In this document: positions 1 to 6,461 of the stretch, one piece after another
How the letters are laid out: each line of letters starts with the position of its first letter
Position numbering within the stretch: position 1 is the stretch's first letter
NCBI GenBank assembly: GCA_016199665.1
Contig: JACQGG010000106.1
Span: 1-9,725, forward strand
Direction of reading: 5' to 3'
Origin: Acidobacteriota bacterium
Lineage (GTDB): Bacteria; Acidobacteriota; UBA6911; JACQSX01
DNA: 9,725 nt
Position numbers and translations under genes: made by a program
Notes under the pieces: model-generated
What the model was told of the DNA's origin: nothing
Database searches by the model: none
What the model saw: the letters and a program-made list of their open reading frames with translations, nothing else

Positions 1-826
1 CCACGTTGCTTTTGGTCCCGTCGCTGAAAGTTGCCTGGATGGTGAACACGAGGGTTCCGTGCGCGGCACTGCCGGCGACTCCTGGAGCCTTGAAAGTCAC
101 CGATCGGCCGCCCGTGACGGTCACCGCCCCGCTGGCAGGGTCAACGGCGACGCCGCCGCCAGGGCTGGGGACAGTTGCTTTTGCCGTCAGCGCGATAGTG
201 GTCGGCTGCAGGATTGAATAGGAGACAGAGTCTAGACTTCCCGTCAGCGTGAATAGGCTGTTCGACAGAACCGTTTCCAGAGAGGCCTGCACCGAAAGTG
301 TCTGTCCCGGCCCGGGCCCGGGACCGGCTCCCGAGCTCACAATCGTCGCCAGCCCGGAGACATCTACCGTATCGATAATCTGCGGAATGCCGCCTCCTCC
401 CTTCGCGTCCGGGTCGAAGTACACAAATCTGGCTCCGATGGAGCCGGAATCCACGGCGATCAGTACCGTCATCGCAAACGCGCCCGGCGGTCCTTCGTTT
501 CCTGCAGGATTCCCGCCCGACACAAACGGAATAGGCAATTCAGAAGGGTTCAGTCTTTGTGTGCCCTCAGTGATGAGGGCATCCGCGTCAACCAACTGAT
601 AGGGGAGGAGTCCGGGGACGCTTCCGTAACCTAGTGTTACTCGATCGTCCATGACAATGATACTGTCTCCCTTCTGGAATTCCGTCTTGCTGCCACGCTC
701 AACCCATCGGTTGCCCGCTTTGGGGTAGTAATACCCTCCCAGCACGACACTCCGAGCCAGGCCGAGCGGCATTGCAAGCAACATCGACAGGAAAAACAAA
801 AAACTCGCTGTGCGTTTAGCACCCAT
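1..826 (-). CDS. Secreted protein of unknown function, N-terminal 275 residues (3' end beyond left edge)
   Basis: Reading the complement from the ATG at 826-824 gives an unbroken frame to the window edge. The N-terminus is a classical signal peptide: basic n-region (MGAKR), a hydrophobic stretch at residues 7-24 (ASFLFFLSMLLAMPLGLA) and a small-residue cleavage region around LA-RS. A GGAGG lies 4 nt upstream of the start. The mature part has two regions. Residues 26-165 are a beta-rich module with a tyrosine triplet (GGYYYP, 30-35) and acidic patches. A Gly-Pro linker (GAGPGPGPGQ, 166-175) leads into a Thr/Ser/Val-rich beta region (176-275) with the look of a bacterial Ig-like or cohesin-like surface domain. 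No catalytic motif is visible. I do not recognise a named family. It is transcribed divergently from the glycan operon, so a functional link is not implied. Confidence is high that it is a real gene and low on function. Confidence 0.85.
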   Translation of the reverse strand, partial: MGAKRTASFLFFLSMLLAMPLGLARSVVLGGYYYPKAGNRWVERGSKTEFQKGDSIIVMDDRVTLGYGSVPGLLPYQLVDADALITEGTQRLNPSELPIPFVSGGNPAGNEGPPGAFAMTVLIAVDSGSIGARFVYFDPDAKGGGGIPQIIDTVDVSGLATIVSSGAGPGPGPGQTLSVQASLETVLSNSLFTLTGSLDSVSYSILQPTTIALTAKATVPSPGGGVAVDPASGAVTVTGGRSVTFKAPGVAGSAAHGTLVFTIQATFSDGTKSNV

Positions 827-830
827 GCGA

Positions 831-835
831 CCTCC
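831..835 (-). promoter_or_regulatory. Shine-Dalgarno of the left-flank secreted protein
   Basis: GGAGG on the minus strand (CCTCC on plus) lies 4 nt before the ATG at 826. It decides this start over the internal Met codons. The signal peptide beginning right after it supports the same start. Confidence 0.7.
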
Positions 836-1050
836 GTGATTCAGAGCAATGCCTCAAATTGGGAACCTACACACTTAAATAAAATCTCTCTGCGATGCTT
901 TCGATGTTCGGTTAGACCCAGTTTCCCAGTGTTCAGGCAAACGTCAGTGCCCGTATAATCGAAAGGTCCAGAAGAGACGGCAACTTACGCTCGGTGGAGA
1001 ATTTGTATTGAAGAGCTGCCGAAGTACGCTGAAAGTGGTGCACTTGACCA

Positions 1051-1194
1051 TCACATCGGGTGTCGTCTTATTACCCCCCCTGCCGGCGGGTTAGGCCGGG
1101 ATATAGACGCCACCGCGTCATCTATAATAGCTGAAGTCTCTCGCTTTCTCAAGGCCTTTTTGGACGTTTTCGCAAAATTTCCATTCTTCTTCAT
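1051..1194 (-). CDS. Candidate small basic protein, 47 residues
   Basis: The start is the ATG at 1194-1192 on the minus strand, with GGAGG 7 nt upstream, a near-ideal Shine-Dalgarno. The stop is TGA at 1053-1051. The N-terminal half is very basic (MKKNGNFAKTSKKALRKR), the middle is acidic/hydrophobic (SAIIDDAVASI, 21-31) and the C-terminus is Pro/Gly rich (RPNPPAGGVIRRHPM). The frame stays open far upstream of this ATG, so an open frame alone is not proof of coding; the case rests on the ribosome binding site and the ordered basic/acidic/Pro-Gly composition. It lies on the same strand as the secreted-protein gene, 224 nt upstream of that gene's start. Residues 38-40 are encoded across a G7 run where slippage would truncate or change the tail. 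I do not recognise a family. A short secreted or modified peptide precursor is possible, but no modifying enzyme typical of such systems is nearby. It could be a chance ORF. Confidence 0.4.
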   Translation of the reverse strand: MKKNGNFAKTSKKALRKRETSAIIDDAVASISRPNPPAGGVIRRHPM

Positions 1195-1199
1195 TTCTT

Positions 1200-1206
1200 C
1201 CCCTCC
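1200..1206 (-). promoter_or_regulatory. Strong Shine-Dalgarno ahead of the 47-residue ORF
   Basis: GGAGGGG on the minus strand (CCCCTCC on plus). Its GGAGG core ends 7 nt before the ATG at 1194. This is the best ribosome binding site in the window and the main reason for calling the small ORF. Confidence 0.5.
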
Positions 1207-1249
1207 GCGGCCGTTATGCTGACAGGGATTGCCAATCGGCGGAGCAGCT

Positions 1250-1278
1250 TTGAGTTTCGACATCTCAGAGTCTATAAT
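1250..1278 (+). promoter_or_regulatory. Predicted sigma70-type promoter of the glycan operon
   Basis: A -35 TTGAGT (1250-1255, four of six consensus bases including TTGA) and a perfect -10 TATAAT (1273-1278) are separated by the optimal 17 nt. The expected transcription start is about 1284-1286. The first plausible start codon of the operon is at 1288, so the leader would be only a few nucleotides. Confidence 0.6.
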
Positions 1279-1287
1279 TGCCGTTTG

Positions 1288-3321
1288 ATGAGTCCGAGCA
1301 AACCTCAGGTTTCCAGGCTGGAAGGCCTCCGCAGCCTTTATGATGCTCCTTACTTTCACGGTACAAACAGCGGTTACCCGAAGGAGGGCTACGGGGCACA
1401 CCCGCCTGACTGGAAGTCGTGGCTGAAGCGTCTGGATACGCAGCTCTGCCAGGGCGATCGCTGGCTGGACCTGGGCTGCGCGTACGGTTTTCTGGTGGAA
1501 AAGGCCCGCGGGCAGGGGTACCGGGCTATGGGATGCGACATCAGCCGGTACGCTCTCGTTCAGAGCCCTGGCCTCCGGGGATTTCTAACAGAGGCTGATG
1601 CTCTGGCGCTCCCCTTCCGCTCCGAATCTCTCGACTTGGTGACCGCTTTTGACGTTCTGGAGCACCTGGAAAGCCCTCGCCAGACAATTCGCGAAATGCA
1701 TCGCTGCCTGGCGCCGGCTGGCCTGGCAATTATTACAACCCCGGATCCCTGCAGGTTTTCTCGCGTGGAGCCGACGCATGTTTACGAGCGGCCTCCGGGT
1801 CACTGGATTTCGCTCTTTCAGGAGAACGGTTTTTTCTGCAATTTCGGCTTCGAAGGAGCCGATTTCAATCTTGTATTGGCCGCCTCAAAATCCGAACAGA
1901 GAGTCGAGGACGTCCATCAAGCCCTTTTCGAAAAGAATCCCGTTCAAACAGGGAAAGACGCCGCCCTGGCTCTCACGGTCCGGGTTCGTGAAGGCTTTCA
2001 TGCCTGCCCTGAGGGCTGGATATTGGGAGAACTGAATGAGCTGTACCTTTGGAATCCGCACCATTCTCCCATCGCAGTCTCACTGAAGTTTTCTGCCCGC
2101 ACCACCGGGCACAGCGGGGCCTTGCTGGTCATTGCGGATGGCCGAGTTGTGGCACGGCACGAATTTCTATCCGACACTGCCGAGTTGACCTGCAGTCAAG
2201 ACCCGATCTTTTTCAGTTGCGGGGGACATGCATTGCAACTGCAGCCCGGCGACGGCAGAGATGCTGGACAAATCACCGTACGCGGGATCGAACTACAGGA
2301 ACAGGGCATTGATTCGGAGGCATTGACCCGCCAGCTTCCGTTTGACTTGTTTGAGCGATACCACACGGCGGCGCTACTGTGGCAGGGGCTCCATCGAAAG
2401 CCTGAGACCGTGCTGGATTTCGGAGGGTATATTGGCGACCGCGGGGGGCACTGGGCCGATGCTTTTGATTTCGGCCTTCCGGCGGTCTTTACCGATATTC
2501 GACCCGCCGACTCTTACCGGTATCTCCCTCCGGCGGCGCTTCAAGACCACCAGTTCGACATGGTGCTGGCCCTGGATGTTCTGGAGCACGTGCCGCCCCA
2601 GGAGCGCCGATCTTTCCTGGAACGGCTCAGCCTGCTTAGCCGCCGGTACTTGCTGGTTGCCGGGCCGTTCTGCTCCGGGGCGGTCGAATCGGCAGAGCGG
2701 CATGTGCGGGAGGCGTTGCAGGACGCCGGCGTGGATACCCACCGATTTCTGTCAGAGCACAGCCGGAATGGTCTCCCCTCCCGCGAGGACTTGCTCCAAT
2801 GGATCGCTGAGAAGGGATACTTCTTTTTCGAAGTTGAAGGGATGTCGACCTTCATGTGGGAGGTCCTTCAGAAGACATCACTGATCCTTGCCCACTACCA
2901 GCAGTATCACACTCTGGAACAACTCAACCGAAGCATCAATCGGGAGCCGCTGTGGAAAGGCGACGGCCCTCCGTATCGCCGCTTCTTTCTCATTGCAAAG
3001 CAGGCGACGCGGGACGGCCTTATTCCCGCTTTGCCAAGGGATCCCGAACCGGCTGCATTGCTTTCATTTTTGCTGAATCAACCTGAAATGATCTCTCCGA
3101 TCGCGGTCCGGCGGCATCAGGACACGTTGTTCCTGCTCAATGAGACACAAAAGCACGTGCAGCTCTTGCAAAATCAGGTCCGTCTCCTGGAGCAGCACGA
3201 TCAGTCACTGGCGCGACGCGCTCAGACCCTGGAGCAATTGCTTCAGGCCGAGCGTCAGAAACCACTCGCAAGGATTGCGTGGCAGCGGCTCCGTAACCGA
3301 TGGGATCGAAAGCGTGAGTAG
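1288..3321 (+). CDS. Tandem SAM-dependent methyltransferase with C-terminal coiled coil (677 aa)
   Basis: A large cytoplasmic enzyme predicted to transfer methyl groups from SAM, probably to a glycan made by the downstream glycosyltransferases. Methyltransferase domain 1 (about residues 20-200) has SAM motif I LDLGCAYG (60-67), the acidic residue in GCD (82-84) and FDVLEHL (121-127). Residues about 235-340 are a beta-rich insert resembling the beta-sandwich modules seen in glycan enzymes. Domain 2 (about 350-570) has a shorter motif I VLDFGGYIGD (375-384), an acidic D403 and LALDVLEHV (427-435). Residues 624-655 form a heptad coiled coil (V624, L627, V631, L634, L641, A645, L648, L652), followed by a basic tail RIAWQRLRNRWDRKRE. 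The start at 1288 is chosen over 1216 because the predicted promoter lies between them and no earlier start has a ribosome site. The gene overlaps the next by 8 nt. The fold is confident; the acceptor is unknown. Confidence 0.88.
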   Translation: MSPSKPQVSRLEGLRSLYDAPYFHGTNSGYPKEGYGAHPPDWKSWLKRLDTQLCQGDRWLDLGCAYGFLVEKARGQGYRAMGCDISRYALVQSPGLRGFLTEADALALPFRSESLDLVTAFDVLEHLESPRQTIREMHRCLAPAGLAIITTPDPCRFSRVEPTHVYERPPGHWISLFQENGFFCNFGFEGADFNLVLAASKSEQRVEDVHQALFEKNPVQTGKDAALALTVRVREGFHACPEGWILGELNELYLWNPHHSPIAVSLKFSARTTGHSGALLVIADGRVVARHEFLSDTAELTCSQDPIFFSCGGHALQLQPGDGRDAGQITVRGIELQEQGIDSEALTRQLPFDLFERYHTAALLWQGLHRKPETVLDFGGYIGDRGGHWADAFDFGLPAVFTDIRPADSYRYLPPAALQDHQFDMVLALDVLEHVPPQERRSFLERLSLLSRRYLLVAGPFCSGAVESAERHVREALQDAGVDTHRFLSEHSRNGLPSREDLLQWIAEKGYFFFEVEGMSTFMWEVLQKTSLILAHYQQYHTLEQLNRSINREPLWKGDGPPYRRFFLIAKQATRDGLIPALPRDPEPAALLSFLLNQPEMISPIAVRRHQDTLFLLNETQKHVQLLQNQVRLLEQHDQSLARRAQTLEQLLQAERQKPLARIAWQRLRNRWDRKRE

Positions 3322-4297
3322 CATTTCCGTCATAATTGTCAACTTCAATGGCGCCAGCGATCTCCCCGTTTGCCTGGTCTCTTTGCGCCGGCAGACCCAA
3401 AAGCCGGCTCAGATATTGCTGGTAGACAACAACTCCAACGATGACAGCCGGGAGATTGTCCGGCAGTATCCCGAGGTCACTTTAATCGAAAACCCGGTTA
3501 ACGCCGGGTTTTCCAGGGCGGTCAATCGGGCAGCGGCCTCAGCCACCGGAGAAATTCTTGCCCTTCTGAATACCGATGTGGAGGCGGCGCCGGCCTTCGT
3601 GGAAGAAGGCGCGCGTGCTATGCAGGATCCCGCGGTTGCGGCGGCTGCTTCCAAGATCCTCTTTTTCGACCGGCGCCGCGTCATTAACGGAGTGGGCGGA
3701 GGTATGAATTATCTCGGATACGCGTGGGATCGTGGACTGAACGAAGTGGACCACGGACAGTACGACCACTCACAGGAAGTGTTTTTTGCCAGTGGAGGCG
3801 CCTGCTTCCTCAGGCGTGACTTGTTTGCCGCGATGGGCGGCTTCGATCCTCGCTTCTTCATGTATCACGAGGATGTGGACTTTTGCTGGCGCGCGCGCCT
3901 GCGCGGCTATCGCGTCGTGACCTGCCCCCAGGCGGTCGTGTATCACAAGTATGGAGCCTCCACACGCCGCGAGTTGGGTTGGGACCGGCGCGAAATCCTG
4001 GGTGAGCGCCACAACCTGCGCTCCTTGATCAAGAATTATGAACTGGTCAACGCGCTGCGGGGCTGGCGTGACATTGCCCTGCTGCGGCTTCCACCCAGGC
4101 GAAAATGGCAGCAGTGCATCAACTTCATCGTCAACGTCGTATGGCTGCCCGATACGTTAGGCCAGCGCCGCCGGATCCAGAGGGCGCGGCGCGTTCCGGA
4201 CAGGGCGCTGCGGCCGATTATTCTCCAGTCTAGGGCGGTTCCGGTACAAGGATCGACCCCGGAAGACGAACATCTTGTGCCCCAGCAAACAGCATGA
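3314..4297 (+). CDS. GT2 glycosyltransferase, rhamnosyltransferase-like (327 aa)
   Basis: A GT-A-fold inverting transferase expected to add one sugar from a nucleotide-sugar donor to a growing glycan at the cytoplasmic face. Visible motifs are the nucleotide-binding strand VIIVNFNG (6-13), VDNNSNDDS (37-45), the NAGFSRAVNRA acceptor-side helix (63-73), the metal-binding DXD equivalent NTD (86-88), FASGGACFLRR (158-168), GGFDPRFFMYHEDVDFCWR (175-193, containing the catalytic acid ED) and RHNLRSLIKNY (232-242). This set is typical of the WbbL/RfbF-type group, though the actual sugar cannot be read from sequence. The start is GTG at 3314, 8 nt inside the previous gene, chosen because VSSISVIIV begins the GT2 fold; the long upstream ATG extension reads as out-of-frame methyltransferase sequence. 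The C-terminal part (about 272-305, TLGQRRRIQRARR) matches the tail of the next gene. Confidence 0.9.
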   Translation: MSSISVIIVNFNGASDLPVCLVSLRRQTQKPAQILLVDNNSNDDSREIVRQYPEVTLIENPVNAGFSRAVNRAAASATGEILALLNTDVEAAPAFVEEGARAMQDPAVAAAASKILFFDRRRVINGVGGGMNYLGYAWDRGLNEVDHGQYDHSQEVFFASGGACFLRRDLFAAMGGFDPRFFMYHEDVDFCWRARLRGYRVVTCPQAVVYHKYGASTRRELGWDRREILGERHNLRSLIKNYELVNALRGWRDIALLRLPPRRKWQQCINFIVNVVWLPDTLGQRRRIQRARRVPDRALRPIILQSRAVPVQGSTPEDEHLVPQQTA

Positions 4298-5556
4298 GTA
4301 CTCTTTCTGTGCTGATACCAAATTTCAACGGGCGTCTACATCTTCAAGCGTGTCTTCTCTCGCTGCAGGAACAAACTCGTCAACCCCACGAAATTTTGGT
4401 GTTTGACAACGGCTCCTCAGATCATTCGGCGGATTTCATCCGAGAGCGCTTCCCGTCGGTACAGGTTATTGCGTCGTCCACCAATCTCGGATTCGCGGGC
4501 GCGATGAACCGGGCGGCAGAAGCGGCCGGCGGCGCATGGCTTGCGCTGCTCAACAACGACATGCGGGCGGCTCCGGATTGGATTGAGTCCGCCATGGCCG
4601 AAGCCGGCCGGCACGGTTGCATTGCCAGCCGCATCTTGAACTGGTCGGGGAACAAGATTGATTTCGATGGGGCGTCTCTGCAGTATCTGGGATTTGCCGA
4701 ACAGTTGGCGACCGGCGAGAGCGCCGATCGTCCCGCCTCTCCCGGCCCCATTCTTTTCCCTTGCGGTGGGGCGATGTTCGTCCGGCGCGACCTGTTCCTG
4801 GAAGCGGGTGGATTCGATGAAGACTACTTCGCCGTCTATGAGGATGTCGATCTGGGATGGCGGCTATGGCTGCTGGGGCATGACGTGTTGCTGAATCCGG
4901 GCTCGGTGGCCTACCACAGAGGACACGCCACCCTGGACACCCGTCGCGAAGAAAAAAAGCGCTATCTGATGCATCGCAACGCGATGTTCACCATCATTAA
5001 GAACTACGGGCAGGACGCCTTTCAGAAGGTCCTGCCCGTCGCGTTCTTCCAGGCGCTGAGGCGCACGGTTCGATTTGCCGGAATCGACAAGACGGCCTTT
5101 TATTTTTGGGAGGATGCACAAATCCCGGAGGACCCCGCCTCACTTTGGATGTGGAAGGACGCCGTCAACCACCTCGTGGCGCTGGACGACGTCATAGAGA
5201 ACTGGCTTGCGCTCATGCAGAAGCGTCGGCAGGTCCAGGCACGGCGAAAGCGTGCCGATAGTGAGATTGTCCCGCTCTTTCACGAGCCTTTCCGCCGGAT
5301 CTTCAAAGACGCCAGTTATGAAGAAAGCGAGGCCCAGTGGATCAGGCATCTGGGGATTGATGACCTTTTTGCCGGAGAGGTTCCGTTCGCGTTCACAGAT
5401 GCTTTTGAGAGCGAACGAGCGCGCGAGGTCCGGGAGCTGCGCCGCGAATTGTCCGTTTTGAAAAGCCAGCTCCAGGAAGCGGGCAGCCCAGCGCGCCGGG
5501 GCCGAGGGACCATGGAGAAGCTTGCCCGCCGGCTGAAGCGATTGGGAACACGATGA
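4294..5556 (+). CDS. GT2 glycosyltransferase with C-terminal coiled-coil extension (420 aa)
   Basis: Same group as the preceding gene, with an ATGA overlap to it. The GT2 motifs are VLIPNFNG (6-13), VFDNGSSDHS (36-45), NLGFAGAMNRA (64-74), NND (87-89), FPCGGAMFVRR (155-165), GGFDEDYFAVYEDVDLGWR (172-190) and HRNAMFTIIKNYG (227-239). About 100 residues longer than a typical family member, it has an extra helical region (270-360) including QKRRQVQARRKRADSEIVPLF (309-329). A short heptad coiled coil follows (V379, L382, L386, L389, L393, A396), then a strongly basic tail with MEKLARRLKRL (407-417). The coiled coil plus basic tail mirrors the C-terminus of the methyltransferase gene, suggesting that the two proteins could assemble together or at the membrane. 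The donor sugar is unknown. No Shine-Dalgarno precedes it, so translation is probably coupled to the upstream gene. Confidence 0.9.
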   Translation: MSTLSVLIPNFNGRLHLQACLLSLQEQTRQPHEILVFDNGSSDHSADFIRERFPSVQVIASSTNLGFAGAMNRAAEAAGGAWLALLNNDMRAAPDWIESAMAEAGRHGCIASRILNWSGNKIDFDGASLQYLGFAEQLATGESADRPASPGPILFPCGGAMFVRRDLFLEAGGFDEDYFAVYEDVDLGWRLWLLGHDVLLNPGSVAYHRGHATLDTRREEKKRYLMHRNAMFTIIKNYGQDAFQKVLPVAFFQALRRTVRFAGIDKTAFYFWEDAQIPEDPASLWMWKDAVNHLVALDDVIENWLALMQKRRQVQARRKRADSEIVPLFHEPFRRIFKDASYEESEAQWIRHLGIDDLFAGEVPFAFTDAFESERAREVRELRRELSVLKSQLQEAGSPARRGRGTMEKLARRLKRLGTR

Positions 5557-6461
5557 AATGGTCCGTGGTGATTCCGACTTACAATCGGGTATCGATACTT
5601 GCCAGATGCCTCCAGGCCCTCGAGCGGCAGACATTCAGCGATCCGTTTGAAGTCATCGTTGTGGACGACGGCTCAGTCGACACAACGCCGCACCTGCTGG
5701 CTTCATGGTCCAGCCGGCGATACACCCTTCGGTGCTTGCGGCAGGAAAACAAAAAACCGGCGGCCGCCCGAAACCTGGGGATCCGGCATGTGGTGGGAGA
5801 ACGGGTGCTGTTCCTGGGAGACGACATCATTGCCTCGCCGCAACTGCTTTTCGAGCACGACCGCGCCCACACTGCCCAGGGCGGCGGTGCCGCCGTTCTG
5901 GGTTACACGGTCTGGTCATCGGAACTGCAAGTGACGCGCTTCATGAAGTACCTGGGAGAGCAGGGCTGGCAGTTTGGCTACGCCTTAATCCGGGACCCGG
6001 GCGATTTGTCGTTCAACTTTTTCTACACATCCAACGTTTCCCTCCCTGTGTCCCTGCTGGCGCGGGTTGGAGGGTTTGACGAATTCTTTGGCGCTGCCGG
6101 ATGGGAAGACACCGAATATGGATACCGATTGAAGAGAGTCGGAGGCCGAATCGTATTTCACCAGGAAGCCCGAGCGGAACATCTTCACTTCACGACGTTT
6201 CGGTCCTTCTGCGCGCGCCAGTATCGCGTGGGACAGTTTGCTCCCTATTTCTACGAAAAGCATCCGGAACTGCGCGTGTCTCTCGGCGCCAATGCCCCGA
6301 GGCCTTCTTCGTGGAAGCGCATCACTTTGAACGCCCTGACGCATCTTTGCGGTCTGGAAGAACGCTTTCCGCGGCTTGACCTGTCCCGCTATTATCCCGA
6401 GCTGATGAATTACCACTATCTGCGCGGGCTCCAGGCCGCGGCTCGCCAACTCCCTCAATGA
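5553..6461 (+). CDS. GT2 glycosyltransferase, distinct subfamily (302 aa)
   Basis: A GT-A-fold transferase from a different GT2 branch than its neighbours. It opens with VVIPTYNR (5-12), has VVDDGSVDTT (36-45), PAAARNLGI (69-77) instead of the N-x-G-F-helix seen in its neighbours, and GDD (89-91) in the metal-binding position. FYTSNVSLP (157-165) and VGGFDEFFGAAGWEDTEYGYRL (172-193) supply the catalytic WED segment, the hallmark of PTYNR-type transferases whose C-terminal GT half carries a W-E-D. A C-terminal helical region (215-302) has no transmembrane segment. It overlaps the previous gene by ATGA, and only a weak GGGA lies upstream, so coupling is likely. Length is normal for a stand-alone GT2. 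The donor and acceptor cannot be told from the sequence. The different subfamily suggests it makes a chemically different linkage from the other transferases in the operon. Confidence 0.9.
   Translation: MKWSVVIPTYNRVSILARCLQALERQTFSDPFEVIVVDDGSVDTTPHLLASWSSRRYTLRCLRQENKKPAAARNLGIRHVVGERVLFLGDDIIASPQLLFEHDRAHTAQGGGAAVLGYTVWSSELQVTRFMKYLGEQGWQFGYALIRDPGDLSFNFFYTSNVSLPVSLLARVGGFDEFFGAAGWEDTEYGYRLKRVGGRIVFHQEARAEHLHFTTFRSFCARQYRVGQFAPYFYEKHPELRVSLGANAPRPSSWKRITLNALTHLCGLEERFPRLDLSRYYPELMNYHYLRGLQAAARQLPQ

Larger units (their letters stand above)
827..1287. other. Divergent intergenic region with promoters and a candidate small gene
   Basis: This 461-nt stretch separates the minus-strand secreted-protein gene from the plus-strand operon. 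It is visibly more AT-rich than the genes. It holds three exact TATAAT hexamers on the plus strand (954-959, 1123-1128, 1273-1278). Only the last has a convincing -35 element. It also holds a minus-strand 47-codon ORF with a strong ribosome binding site (1051-1194), a run of seven C at 1074-1080, a pyrimidine-rich tract at about 1179-1206, and a short inverted repeat AAGTG/CACTT at 1033-1045. I could not assign a clear promoter for the minus-strand gene that starts at 826; TATTTAA-like sequence near 875-885 on the minus strand is only a weak candidate. No rho-independent terminator, tRNA or recognised riboswitch was seen. Confidence 0.6.

Noticed and set aside
6..599. Plus-strand open frames at 6-221 and 249-599
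   Set aside because: They are shadows of the minus-strand secreted-protein gene, which has a signal peptide, a ribosome site and continuous frame across the same bases.
637..822. Minus-strand 61-codon open frame
   Set aside because: It lies out of frame inside the start of the secreted-protein gene; that gene's frame has the better start and a signal peptide.
1033..1045. Inverted repeat AAGTG/CACTT around GTG
   Set aside because: Too short to be called an operator; expected by chance in a region this size.
1083..1099. Inverted repeat CCGGC/GCCGG with 7-nt loop
   Set aside because: The five-base stem has no U-tract on either strand, so it is not a terminator.
1216..1287. Upstream ATG that would lengthen the methyltransferase by 24 residues
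   Set aside because: The predicted promoter lies between this ATG and 1288, there is no Shine-Dalgarno, and the extra residues show no methyltransferase-like character.
3140..3313. ATG that would add 58 residues to the first glycosyltransferase
   Set aside because: The extension is Ser/Cys/Arg-rich out-of-frame sequence within the methyltransferase coiled coil. The GT2 fold begins right after the GTG at 3314.
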